64,000 nucleotides of DNA from Streptomyces sp. B21-105 (GTDB taxonomy: Bacteria > Actinomycetota > Actinomycetes > Streptomycetales > Streptomycetaceae). Position 1 is the first letter of the stretch. Every line of letters starts with the position of its first letter. Shown here one piece after another: positions 16,603 through 25,080 of this stretch. Location: positions 558,001 through 622,000 of the forward strand of contig NZ_JARUMJ010000001.1 in assembly GCF_036898465.1 (NCBI RefSeq). Direction: 5' to 3'. The notes under the pieces are model-generated. The model did no database searches, was not told where the DNA came from, and was given only the letters and a program-made list of their open reading frames with translations. The position numbers and the translations under genes were made by a program.

Positions 16603-17907
16603 CTACTGGGACCGGGGCAGCGAGGACAGCGAGGAGAGTGAGCTGCCGGGGGCGCTCGACAGCTCGGACACCGAGTCCGGCGACGAGGGGGGCGGCGGCG
16701 GTGGTTCGGAGGACGGCGGCGGCGAGGACGGCGGTTCGGGAGGCGGCGACTCGGAGGACGGCGGCTTCGAGCTCGGGGGTTCGGAGGACGGCGGCTTCGA
16801 GGACGGCGCCTCGGTGGACGAGCCGGACGACGGCGGCAGGACGCATCCCGGCGGGCGGGCGCCGGTCGCGTCACCGGTCGACGGCGACTCGCACGGCGGG
16901 GACGCGGGGCTGGTCAGGGAGCTCGGCGGGGCGACGATGATGGACGGCGTCTTGTGCGCAGGAGCACGTGTGGGCCGGTCCTTGCCCCCGTCGTCGCCCG
17001 GCCGACGGGCGAACCAGTGGTGGGAGTCGTCGGGGTCGTAGAGGACGAACTCCTTGATCACGGTCGCCGAGGGCATGACCGTGACGGTGGTCGCGGGGCT
17101 GTACGCCGGCCATGACCGGCCCGTCCGCCGGTACCCGCTCTGCTGGGCGACGGGCGGGGTCAGCGGGTTGCCGCAGGCGCAGCGCACCCGGGGCACTCCG
17201 TGCCGGTCGACCAGGACGGCGGTGCCGGCCTGCAGCACGGCCTGGTAGGTGGTGGCGCCGCCGTCGCGGTAACCGTGGTTCGTGACGCGGGTGTCCAGGC
17301 GCAGCTGCACCGAGGTGAGCGAACGCAGGTAGGCGGGGACCTCGGACGGCTCGACCCTGGCCACCGAGGCGAACGCCTTGTTCTTGTCGGGCGCCTGCTG
17401 GAGGGCCTTGATCTGCTGCTCCACGTCGCAGCTGGCGACGTGGCGGGTGCCGCCGTACAGTCCGGGCTCGCCGCCGCGGACGGCGGGCACGGTGTTCCCG
17501 GCCGGGGCCGAGCCCGAGGGGGCGACCGTGGCGGGCGGTACGGACGCCCTCGTCGTGGACGTCTTGGTGACGGGGTCCGGGCCGACCTCGCCGGCCGGCT
17601 GCATGAACACCTCGCCGGCCTGGTCGGACGTGCCGCCGCCGGGCAGGGTCAGCACGAGGGCGAGGGCGGTGGCGGCCACGACGGCGACGGTGATCAGCGC
17701 GATCCGGGGCGCGGACTTCCACCACGGCCTGCGCGGTGGCGGCCCGCCGCCCGCGTCGAAGTCGCCGCCCGGCGGCGGGGTGGGCGGGCCCTGGGGCGGC
17801 TGCGAGGAACCCGCGGACAGCGGACCGGAGGGCGGGCCGGTCGGCCGCCCGGACGGTTCCGTGGGCGGTTCCGAGGGACGGCCGGACGACGGCGGTTCGA
17901 CGCTCAC
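16603..17907 (-). CDS. Membrane protein with Pro/Ser-rich tail (DUF6777-like)
   Basis: A 434-residue protein. The cytoplasmic N-terminus is very Pro/Gly-rich (PPSGRPSEPPTEPSG...), a single membrane helix follows (~ITVAVVAATALALVLTLPGGG), and an extracytoplasmic domain starts at EVFMQPAGEVGPDPVTKTS. This last motif and the CDVEQQIKALQQAPDKNKAFA segment are what I associate with DUF6777 proteins of Streptomyces. The C-terminal ~100 residues are low-complexity Ser/Pro/Glu (repeats of PPSSEPPSSKPPSSE), likely a wall-spanning stalk. GTG 17907 has GGGAG five bases upstream. The function is unknown; a surface role is inferred. Confidence 0.7.
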   Translation of the reverse strand: MSVEPPSSGRPSEPPTEPSGRPTGPPSGPLSAGSSQPPQGPPTPPPGGDFDAGGGPPPRRPWWKSAPRIALITVAVVAATALALVLTLPGGGTSDQAGEVFMQPAGEVGPDPVTKTSTTRASVPPATVAPSGSAPAGNTVPAVRGGEPGLYGGTRHVASCDVEQQIKALQQAPDKNKAFASVARVEPSEVPAYLRSLTSVQLRLDTRVTNHGYRDGGATTYQAVLQAGTAVLVDRHGVPRVRCACGNPLTPPVAQQSGYRRTGRSWPAYSPATTVTVMPSATVIKEFVLYDPDDSHHWFARRPGDDGGKDRPTRAPAHKTPSIIVAPPSSLTSPASPPCESPSTGDATGARPPGCVLPPSSGSSTEAPSSKPPSSEPPSSKPPSSESPPPEPPSSPPPSSEPPPPPPSSPDSVSELSSAPGSSLSSLSSLPRSQ

Positions 17908-18153
17908 GAGCACTCCCGACGTGGGTTTCCCGCGGCGCGGTGTCCGACGGAGCCGAGGCGTCGGCGCCGACGGCAGGACCGCGCACCTGCGGGACGCGTG
18001 ACCGGCGCAGACCAGAATCCGCAATCATCCGATATGCGCCGCTTTTTCCACCATGACCATTGTGTGCCCCGGTGGGGCGTCGCCCGCAAGCCGGGCGGCC
18101 CGTACGGTCCCTCCCGACGGGCGTACTTCCCCGGCGCTGCTTAGCGTGGCAGG

Positions 18154-19425
18154 GTGAGTGCGCACACCCCCCACGACCAGGCAGGATCCCCGGCCCACGG
18201 CTGGGGCCGCGCGGTCGTCACGGCGCTGACCGGGCTGATCGCCATGGGCGTGACGGCGGCTCTGGGACTGTGGGCCGCCGGAGCCGCGGACCTGCCCGGG
18301 GGCGCCTTCCCCCGGGTGGTCGCGGCGACCGTGGTCTCGGCCGTCGGCGGCACGGTAGAACTGGTCGGCGACGCGGGCGGCCTCGCCGCCACCGAGGGCG
18401 GACTGACGGTGCTGCCGCTCTCCGTGACCCTGGTCGGGGCGCTGGTCGTCGGCGCCGGATTCCTGTGGCCGCTGCGGCACCGGGCGGTCGCCGGCGCCGC
18501 CGAACTGGCCGGCTGGGCGGCCCGGATCGCCGTCGTGTGGCTGCTCGGACTGCTCGGCCTGTCGCTCGCCGCCCGCCAGACCTTCAAGGTCTCCCTCGGC
18601 GACGGCACACTGGGCGACCTCGGTGATCTGTTCGACGTCGGTCCCGAGGTCGGCTTCAGGACGGACGTGGCGCTGACGCTCCTGGTCGGACTGCTGTGGC
18701 TGGCCGGAGTGCTGGTGCTGACGCTGCTGGTCGCGCGCGGGGCGCCGCTGCCGGCCCGGTTGCTGCGCTTCCAGGCGCCGGTGCGGCCGGCCGCGCACGC
18801 GATGGTCGTGCTGCTGCTGGTGTGCGTGGCCCTGGGCGTCGTCGTCGCGCTGGTCGTCGCCGCGACCCGTGGACACGCCGTCCAGACCCTCGCGGTGATC
18901 CTGCTCGGCATGCCCAATCTGGTGTGGCTGGTGTTCACCCTGGGGCTCGGCGCCGCCTGGGACGGCCGGGTGGAGGGCCCGTTCGGGCTCCCGATGCCGC
19001 ATGTCCTGGACGAGGTGCTGCGCGGCAAGGACACCACGCGACTCGACATCGGCGCCCTCGCCGCGTACGACGGCCGGGTCTGGTGGCTCGTCGTGGTGGA
19101 CGCGGTCCTGCTGCTGGCCTCCGGGTTCCTGATGGCGGCGCACTCACCCCCGCGGATCCCGGCCTGGCGGCACGCCCTGCACATGGCCGTCGCGCTGGTC
19201 CTCACGGTGCTGATGCTCTGTCTGGTCGGCCGGATCTCCGCACGCTACGGCCTGTCCGTGCTCGGCATCGGCGACCTCGGCGGCAACCTGTCCGGTGAGC
19301 TGTTCCTGCGGCCCCGCCTGTGGTCGGCACTGGGCCTCGCCGCGTTGTGGGGCCTGGTCACCGGGTTCCTGGGCGGCCTCCTCGCGGGCCTGGTCCGTCG
19401 CCGGGAAGTGCCCCCGCCGCGCTGA
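18154..19425 (+). CDS. Streptophobe-family polytopic membrane protein
   Basis: A 423-residue membrane protein with about ten hydrophobic helices (for example VVTALTGLIAMGVTAALGLWAAGA, LPLSVTLVGALVVGAGFLWPL and MAVALVLTVLMLCLVGRI). The order of helices, the AVGGTVELVGDAGGLAATEGGLTVLPLSVTL segment and the conserved GMPNLVWLVFTLGLGAAWDG motif match the family RefSeq calls streptophobe, found in Streptomyces and relatives. The function is unknown; it may be a channel or transporter-like protein. GTG 18154 follows AGGG. It is convergent with the kinase operon end and divergent from the DUF6777-like gene. Confidence 0.8.
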   Translation: MSAHTPHDQAGSPAHGWGRAVVTALTGLIAMGVTAALGLWAAGAADLPGGAFPRVVAATVVSAVGGTVELVGDAGGLAATEGGLTVLPLSVTLVGALVVGAGFLWPLRHRAVAGAAELAGWAARIAVVWLLGLLGLSLAARQTFKVSLGDGTLGDLGDLFDVGPEVGFRTDVALTLLVGLLWLAGVLVLTLLVARGAPLPARLLRFQAPVRPAAHAMVVLLLVCVALGVVVALVVAATRGHAVQTLAVILLGMPNLVWLVFTLGLGAAWDGRVEGPFGLPMPHVLDEVLRGKDTTRLDIGALAAYDGRVWWLVVVDAVLLLASGFLMAAHSPPRIPAWRHALHMAVALVLTVLMLCLVGRISARYGLSVLGIGDLGGNLSGELFLRPRLWSALGLAALWGLVTGFLGGLLAGLVRRREVPPPR

Positions 19426-19525
19426 CGCCGTCGCCCCGGGCGCTGCCCAACGGGGCTCCGAAGGACCGGGCCCCGAAGCACCGGGCTCGGACGCGCCCGG
19501 GCCCACACCTCGAGGTGGACGGACC

Positions 19526-20518
19526 TCAGGGCCGACGGCTGTGGAACACCGGCCGTGCCCAGAGCGGAGGCTCGGGCGCCGGCGACCCGGCCGACGGCGG
19601 GGTGTCGACCAGTTCCGTCGGCGGATGCGCCGACCGGTGCGCGCCTCCCGCTGTCGCCCTCAGCTCGGCGACGAACGCGCCGCAGGTGTCCTGCCGGTCG
19701 TCCGGGCTCTTCGCCAGGGCTCTGACGAAGACTTGGTCGACGTGCGGTGGCAGGTCGGGCCGGGCCTGCGTCAGGGGCGGCGGGTCGGCGTTCTGGTGGG
19801 CCCACAGCAGCGCCATGTCGTCGTCGCGGAGGAAGGGCGGGCGGCCGGCGAGGCACTCGTAGAGGACGCAGGCGAATCCGTAGACATCGCAGCGGCCGTC
19901 GACGGGACGGCCGGAGATCTGTTCGGGTGAGACATAGTCGAGCGTGCCGACGAACTGGCCGACCGTGGTGAACCCGGTCAGGGACAGCGACTTCTTCGTC
20001 AGCCCGAAGTCGGTGAGATAGGCGTGCTCGGGGTGGTCGCTGTCGGTGCCCCGGGCCACCAGGATGTTGCCCGGTTTGACGTCCCGGTGCACGAGCCCGT
20101 GGTCGTGGGCGGCGTCCAATGCCGAGGCGATCTGCGCGGCGATGCGGACGGCCTTCGCGAGCGGCAGCGGACCCTGCCGGTCGAGCAGATGGCGCAGGTC
20201 GCTGCCCTCGACGTAGCGCATCGCGATGTACAGCACGCCGTCGGTCTCGTCCGCCTCGAAGACGGGCACGATGTGCGGGTGGTCGATCGCCGCGGCCGCC
20301 CGCGACTCGTGGGTGAACCGCTTGCGGAAGACGTCGTTGCGGGCCAGCTCCGGGGCGAGCAGCTTGAGTGCGACCGTGCGGTCCAGGCGCAGGTCGTGGG
20401 CGCGGTAGACGACGGCCATGCCGCCGCGGCCGATCTCGCGCTCGATGCGGTAGCCGGCCACCTGCCGGCCGACCAGTTCGGAGGGCCGGCCGGAGAACGG
20501 GCTGGTCGCGTGCGCCAT
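19526..20518 (-). CDS. Serine/threonine protein kinase
   Basis: A 330-residue soluble Hanks-type kinase, complete: P-loop GRGGMAVV (30-37), ATP Lys52 (VALKLL), HRD loop VHRDVKPGN (D146), DFG at 170-172, and an activation segment ending GTLDYVSPEQISG. The C-terminal ~40 residues are Pro-rich with no membrane helix, unlike PknB-type kinases with PASTA domains. It is the last gene of an operon with the FHA-ABC transporter and a small partner; its ATG overlaps the stop codon of the partner (TGATG at 20518). By analogy with mycobacterial PknF and Rv1747 it probably phosphorylates a Thr recognised by the FHA domains of the transporter. Confidence 0.92.
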   Translation of the reverse strand: MAHATSPFSGRPSELVGRQVAGYRIEREIGRGGMAVVYRAHDLRLDRTVALKLLAPELARNDVFRKRFTHESRAAAAIDHPHIVPVFEADETDGVLYIAMRYVEGSDLRHLLDRQGPLPLAKAVRIAAQIASALDAAHDHGLVHRDVKPGNILVARGTDSDHPEHAYLTDFGLTKKSLSLTGFTTVGQFVGTLDYVSPEQISGRPVDGRCDVYGFACVLYECLAGRPPFLRDDDMALLWAHQNADPPPLTQARPDLPPHVDQVFVRALAKSPDDRQDTCGAFVAELRATAGGAHRSAHPPTELVDTPPSAGSPAPEPPLWARPVFHSRRP

Positions 20519-21291
20519 CAGGGTCTCCGGTCCCGGTTCACGATCCGGGTGACGGTGTGGTCGAGATCCTGCTCCTGCTCCTGCTGCGGGCCCCGGTCCT
20601 TGATACGGCCCCGGTCCTGGTCCTGGTCCCGGTGCTGGTCTCGGCCCCGGTCTCGGCCCCGCTCTCGGTCCGTGTCTCCGCCTCGGTATCGGCCCTGGTA
20701 CCGGTCCTGGTTCCCGTCCCGGTATCGGTCCGGGTCCTGGTCGCGGCTGTGTTCCCGGTCGGGGCCGCGGCTCTCCGCGCCGTCCGGCGGTGTGTCGACG
20801 GCCGCGTGCGGCGCGCGGTCCGTCGCGTACGTGCTGAGGCGGGTTCCGTCGCCGTACGCCCAGCGCCCGCCGGCGGAGTCGTACATCCAGACGTCCTCGC
20901 CGTCGACGACCACGCCGATCCGCAGCCCCTGGGTGCGGCGGCGGAAGGACTCGCCGTCGAGGTCGCCGTCCGCCAGTTCCTCCATGGCCGCCCGATAGCG
21001 GGCCAGGGCCTGTTGGGCACGGTCGAGCAGGGGACGGGGGTCGGCCGTGGTCGTGTGCGGGCCGTCGGAGCGGGGCGGATCCTCGGGGACGGCGACCAGG
21101 CTGCGGCCGTCCACCCAGGCCGACCAGCCGTTGGAGCACAGCACGCGGCCCCAGTCGCCACGCCGCTCCAGGAGCCGGACCGGCAGCAGCGCGTCGAGCG
21201 GCAGGGTGGGGCGGGCCGGATCGGGCTCCTCCCAGGCGGGCATGCCGTGCTGGGGGACGACGTGCGTGGGGCTGAATCCGGGAGTCGTCAT
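20518..21291 (-). CDS. Unknown protein with Asp/Arg/Gln-rich repetitive tail
   Basis: A 257-residue soluble protein between the transporter and kinase genes. Residues ~1-75 (PAWEEPDPARPTLPLDALLPVRLLERRGDWGRVLCSNGWSAWVDGR) look like an SH3-like fold, and ~85-150 contain a helix (LLDRAQQALARYRAAMEELADGDLDGESF) followed by a GVVVDGEDVWMYDSAGGRWAYGDG beta segment. The last ~95 residues are low complexity, built from DRDQDRDR-type charged repeats, coded by a ccggtcctggt-like nucleotide repeat (20560-20760). I do not recognise the family. Being co-transcribed, it may be an adaptor or substrate of the kinase. Confidence 0.75.
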   Translation of the reverse strand: MTTPGFSPTHVVPQHGMPAWEEPDPARPTLPLDALLPVRLLERRGDWGRVLCSNGWSAWVDGRSLVAVPEDPPRSDGPHTTTADPRPLLDRAQQALARYRAAMEELADGDLDGESFRRRTQGLRIGVVVDGEDVWMYDSAGGRWAYGDGTRLSTYATDRAPHAAVDTPPDGAESRGPDREHSRDQDPDRYRDGNQDRYQGRYRGGDTDRERGRDRGRDQHRDQDQDRGRIKDRGPQQEQEQDLDHTVTRIVNRDRRP

Positions 21292-21300
21292 AGGCCGCCC

Positions 21301-23640
21301 CTACTTCCGCATCACCGCGGGCTCGTGCCGGCGCAGCAGCCGGGAGACGATGAATCCGAAGGCCGCGGAGAGCACGACCAGCATGCCCACGTCGATCAGC
21401 CACACCCCGGCCGAGTGCTCGAACAGCGGGTCGCCGGTGAGGTCGCCGGGCACGATCCGGGAGAGCCCGATGGTGCCGGCCATCGCGCCGAGCGCCCACC
21501 GCGAGGGCACCAGCCACGACAGCTGGTCCAGGCCGGGCACACCGCTCAGTTGCAGCAGGGCCCCGCAGAAGACCACCTGGACGATGGCGAGCAGCACCAG
21601 CAGCGGCATCGTCACCTCCTCCTTGCGCACCAGCGCGGACACCAGGAGCCCGAGCATCATCGCGGTGAAGGAGAGCAGCGCCACGGCGACGGTGATCTCG
21701 ACGAGGGGCGGCATCAGCACGCCCTGGCCGCCGGGCGCGTGCAGGTCGACGCCGAGCAGGGCGACGAGCGTGAGGACGACCGCCTGCAACACGGTCACAG
21801 TGCCCAGCACGACGACCTTGGACATCAGGTACGCCGATCTGGACAGGCCCACCGCGCGTTCCCGCTGGTAGATCACGCGTTCCTTGACGAGTTCGCGCAC
21901 CGCGTTGGCGGCCCCGGTCAGGACGCCGCCGACGCACAGGATGAGCAGCGCGTTCATCGCCGTCTCCCGGGTGAGCTCGCCGCCCGCGAGGGCCCGGGCC
22001 ATGATGCCCATGACGAACGGCAGCGCGATCATGATGGCGAGGAACGTGCGGTCGGCGGCGAGGGCGGAGGTGTAGCGGCGCACCAGGGTGCCGATCTGGG
22101 CGCTCCGGCTGCGGGGCCGCGGCGGCGGCAGCATGATCACCGGTCCGGAGCGCGGCAGCCGGGGCTGTTCGCTGTCGTCGAGGACGTAGCGCCGGCGCGA
22201 CGGCGAGTCGCGGTACTCCCCCGCCCAGTCCCGGTCCTGGTCGCGTTCGAAGGCCTCGAAGGCCTCGGGCCACTGCTCGAAGCCGAAATAGGCGAGCGCG
22301 TCCTCGGGCGGCCCGTAGTAGGCCACCTTGCCGCCGGGCGCGAGGACCAGCAGCCGGTCGCAGACGTCGAGGCTGAGGACGCTGTGCGTGACGACGATGA
22401 CGGTGCGGCCGTCGTCGGCGAGGCCGCGCAGCATGTGCATCACCGAGCGGTCCATGCCGGGGTCGAGGCCGGACGTCGGCTCGTCGAGGAAGAGCAGCGA
22501 AGGCTTGGTGAGCAGTTCCAGAGCCACGCTGACGCGTTTGCGCTGCCCGCCGGAGAGGCTGTGCACGGGCTGGTCGGCGCGTTCCTGAAGGCCGAGTTCC
22601 CGGATGACCTCCTCGACCCGCTCGCGGCGTTCTGCCTTGGCGGTGTCCTGCGGGAAGCGCAGTTCGGCGGCGTAGGCGAGGGCGCTGCGCACGGTCAGCT
22701 GGGCGTGCAGGATGTCGTCCTGCGGGACGAGGCCGATGCGCTGGCGCAGCTCGGCGTAGTCGCGGTAGAGGTCGCGGCCGTCGTAGACCACGGTGCCGTG
22801 GCCCGCGGGGCGCTGGCCGGTGAGGGCCCCGAGCAGGGTGGACTTGCCCGCACCGCTGGGCCCGACGACGGCGAGCAGGCACTTCTCCCCCACCGGGAAC
22901 GACACATGGTCGAGGAGCACCTTGCGGCCGCGGTCGACGGCGACCGTGAGGTCCTGCACGTCGAGGGAGATCTCGCCGGTGTCGACGTACTCCTGGAGCT
23001 GGTCGCCGACCAGGCAGAACGCCGAGTGGCCGATGCCGACGATGTCTCCGGGGCCGACGGGGGCGCGGTCGACGGGCAGCCCGTTGAGGTAGGTGCCGTT
23101 GTGGCTGCCGAGGTCGACGATCTCGTGGCCGCCGTCGGGCAGCGCGCGCAGTTCGGCGTGCCGGCGCGAGACGACGAGGTCGTCGACGACGAGGTCGCTG
23201 TCGGCGGCGCGGCCGATGCGCACGGTGCGCGGGGGCAGCGGCCGGACGTTGGTGGGCTGCCGGAAGGTGCCGGTCAGGGCGGGCATGGAGACGGCCGACG
23301 GGCGCTCGGGGGGCGCCGGCGCGAGGCCGGACAGGACGACGCGGGGTCCGTCGGACGGGCTGCCGAACCGGATGACGCTGCCGGGGCCGACGCCCCACTC
23401 GTGGACCTGGCGGCCGTCGGCGTAGGTGCCGTTGGTGCTGTGGTCGTCCTCGATGGTCCAGTGGTCGCCGTCGGGGCGCAGCACCGCGTGGTGCCAGGAG
23501 ACGCGGGTGTCGTCGATGACGATGTCGCTGTGCGGGTCCCGCCCGAGGCGGTAGTCGTGGCCCGGGATCAGCAAGGTCGAGCCCGTCTCGGTCTCCAGCA
23601 CGAGTTCGGGCGCAGTCGAGGAGACCGGTCGCTCCGTCAT
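21301..23640 (-). CDS. FHA-domain ABC transporter (Rv1747-like)
   Basis: A 779-residue fused transporter. Two forkhead-associated domains come first: FHA1 ~25-95 with SWHHA and STNGTY, and FHA2 ~135-210 with SRRHAEL and SHNGTY. The ABC ATPase follows (~228-470: Walker A GPSGAGKS 260-267, signature LSGGQ 362-366, Walker B LLFLDEP 382-388, H-loop His419), then an ABC2-type membrane domain (~530-775) with about six helices. The architecture equals Mycobacterium tuberculosis Rv1747, whose export is linked to phosphatidylinositol mannosides and is controlled by kinase PknF. Here the kinase is in the same operon. The FHA loops should bind pThr peptides. The substrate in this organism is unknown. 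Confidence 0.93.
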   Translation of the reverse strand: MTERPVSSTAPELVLETETGSTLLIPGHDYRLGRDPHSDIVIDDTRVSWHHAVLRPDGDHWTIEDDHSTNGTYADGRQVHEWGVGPGSVIRFGSPSDGPRVVLSGLAPAPPERPSAVSMPALTGTFRQPTNVRPLPPRTVRIGRAADSDLVVDDLVVSRRHAELRALPDGGHEIVDLGSHNGTYLNGLPVDRAPVGPGDIVGIGHSAFCLVGDQLQEYVDTGEISLDVQDLTVAVDRGRKVLLDHVSFPVGEKCLLAVVGPSGAGKSTLLGALTGQRPAGHGTVVYDGRDLYRDYAELRQRIGLVPQDDILHAQLTVRSALAYAAELRFPQDTAKAERRERVEEVIRELGLQERADQPVHSLSGGQRKRVSVALELLTKPSLLFLDEPTSGLDPGMDRSVMHMLRGLADDGRTVIVVTHSVLSLDVCDRLLVLAPGGKVAYYGPPEDALAYFGFEQWPEAFEAFERDQDRDWAGEYRDSPSRRRYVLDDSEQPRLPRSGPVIMLPPPRPRSRSAQIGTLVRRYTSALAADRTFLAIMIALPFVMGIMARALAGGELTRETAMNALLILCVGGVLTGAANAVRELVKERVIYQRERAVGLSRSAYLMSKVVVLGTVTVLQAVVLTLVALLGVDLHAPGGQGVLMPPLVEITVAVALLSFTAMMLGLLVSALVRKEEVTMPLLVLLAIVQVVFCGALLQLSGVPGLDQLSWLVPSRWALGAMAGTIGLSRIVPGDLTGDPLFEHSAGVWLIDVGMLVVLSAAFGFIVSRLLRRHEPAVMRK

Positions 23641-23740
23641 GCCTGAATTCTATCGATTCGCACCCTTGTGTGCCCGACGAGGAGGAGGAGGACGGCGGAC
23701 GTGCGCGGTGTGCGCGGTCGGCGTGCGACGTGGCGACCCG

Positions 23741-24151
23741 TCAGCCGACCGGGACGACGAGGGCCGGGACGGTGCGCTGCATGCGCAGCGCGTCGACGGA
23801 CTCCGCGAGAAGCTCGTACTCGGTGGTGTCGTCGCTGACCGCGATCCGCACCAGCCTGCCGCCCGCCAGCTCGTCGGCCACCAGCTCCTGCCGGCCCGCG
23901 TCGGCGCACCAGGCCCGCAGCAGTCCGGGCACGTCCTGCACGGTGTCGGCGACGGGGACGAGCGCCCCCGGCGGGAAATAATCGCTCTCGGGCAGCGGAT
24001 CCAGTCGTTCGGCCATCCAGGACGCCCGGTCCCGCAGCCACCACAGGGCGAGCGCCAGCGTCGGCGCGCGGTAGGTACCGAGCGGTACGCCGATGCGCCG
24101 GCCGTCGCAGACGCCGTACGCGGTGACATGACACAGGAATTCGTCGTGCAC
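23741..24151 (-). CDS. Conserved hypothetical protein
   Basis: A 136-residue soluble protein without signal or membrane segments. It is mixed alpha/beta (MHDEFLCHVTAYGVCDGRRIGVPLGTYRAPTLALALWWLRDRASWMAERLDPL). I do not recognise a family, though the sequence has the look of a conserved Streptomyces protein and its codons are all typical. GTG 24151 follows GGGGGAGAGG. A candidate promoter lies at 24233-24260. It is downstream of nothing in the same direction and may be monocistronic. Confidence 0.7.
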   Translation of the reverse strand: MHDEFLCHVTAYGVCDGRRIGVPLGTYRAPTLALALWWLRDRASWMAERLDPLPESDYFPPGALVPVADTVQDVPGLLRAWCADAGRQELVADELAGGRLVRIAVSDDTTEYELLAESVDALRMQRTVPALVVPVG

Positions 24152-24458
24152 GTCCCTCTCCCCCGGTGCTCGCTTGCCGGTCGCGCCTCGCTTTCCGTGC
24201 GGCTCCTGTGGGGAAACTGCCCCCGACGTTCGAGTATGTTCACTGCTGAAACACTGTCACCATGTCTTTTTAGCCAGTCTCCTGGCATATTCCTCGCGGC
24301 TCATGGCCGAAATGCGGCGACCTTTGCCGAACATCGTCATTACCCGGCGGGTAATCGACCCGGGCGGCGGGCGAGGGCAAGGTGGTCACACCGGGGCGGC
24401 GAAGGCCGTGATCCGGGATCTGACCAGTGTCGACGACCTTCTTGGGGGCTGATTTCCC
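24152..24458. other. 307-bp divergent intergenic region
   Basis: No gene is seen. The centre (24235-24305) is clearly AT-richer than the flanks and contains the promoter candidate listed at 24233-24260. The strand toward 24459 shows no clear promoter. Confidence 0.5.
24233..24260 (-). promoter_or_regulatory. Candidate vegetative promoter
   Basis: Minus-strand -35 GTGACA and -10 CATACT with a 16-bp spacer resemble the TTGACA/TATAAT (HrdB-type) consensus. It sits ~80 bp upstream of the GTG at 24151. Confidence 0.4.
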
Positions 24459-24857
24459 ATGACCGCGAACACCGACCGCTACGAGCACGCCGTCGCCCGC
24501 TACATCGAGGCCTGGAACGCGCGGGAGCCCGAGGCGCCGGCGAAGGCCGTCGCCGCCGTGTGGGCCGAGCGGGGCACGTACACCGACCCCTTCTCCGACG
24601 TCCGCGGCCACGAGGAGATCACGGCCATGATCGCGGCGGCTCACGCGCAGTTCCCGGGTTTCGCCTTCCGGCTCTCCAGCGCGGTCGACGGCCATCACGA
24701 CACGGCCCGGTTCTCGTGGGAACTGGTGAGCGAGGCCGGGGGCCCCGCCCCGATGGCCGGATCCGACGTCATCACGCTGGACGCGGAAGGCCGGATCACG
24801 TCCGTCCTGGGATTCCTGGACCGCGTGCCGGCCGGGGCCCGACTCCCGCTGCGGTGA
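24459..24857 (+). CDS. SnoaL/NTF2-like protein
   Basis: A 132-residue cone-shaped alpha+beta barrel protein. The N-terminal helix pair RYEHAVARYIEAWNAREPEAPAKAVAAVWAERGTYTDPF is the classic SnoaL/NTF2-like start, followed by RGHEEITAMI and beta strands ending SVLGFLDRVP. Members act as small isomerases or hydrolases or as ligand-binding modules. The Asp/His pair that would be needed for SnoaL-like catalysis (DP, GH) is hinted at but not decisive. ATG 24459 has only a weak GGGGG ribosome site. No neighbour gives a clue to the pathway. Confidence 0.8.
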   Translation: MTANTDRYEHAVARYIEAWNAREPEAPAKAVAAVWAERGTYTDPFSDVRGHEEITAMIAAAHAQFPGFAFRLSSAVDGHHDTARFSWELVSEAGGPAPMAGSDVITLDAEGRITSVLGFLDRVPAGARLPLR

Positions 24858-24944
24858 ATTCCCCGCCCGCAGCGGCCTGACGGTGAGAGGCCGTCGTACG
24901 ACCACTGCGGGCGGAGGACGTCATGAGCGCGGACGACGGCCCGT

Positions 24945-25070
24945 ACGTAAACGGAATGCGCGATCCGGGCCTAAACGGAATGCGTGATGCCGGAAACGGA
25001 CCCCGATACCGTGAACGGAAACCGGTGCCGTAAAACGCGGAACGCGGTGCCGTGAACGGAACGCTCGACG
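24945..25070. repeat. Degenerate AAACGGAA-type repeat array
   Basis: TAAACGGAATGCG occurs at 24948-24960 and 24972-24984 (period 24). Degenerate GTGAACGGAA/AAACGCGGAACG copies follow to about 25065. The stretch is AT-richer than its surroundings and non-coding, between the NTF2-like gene and the stop of the aldo/keto reductase gene. Confidence 0.6.
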
Positions 25071-25080
25071 CCGAATTCAC

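Noticed and set aside
19526..23398. A single 1290-codon minus-strand frame covering kinase and upstream DNA
   Set aside because: Only the last 330 codons are the kinase. The rest runs in the wrong frame through the transporter and partner genes, which are supported by domains in other frames.
20368..23646. A 1092-codon open frame on the plus strand
   Set aside because: It is the complement of the FHA-ABC, partner and kinase genes. Its translation is Val/Gly/Arg-rich with no motif, typical of a shadow frame in high-GC DNA.
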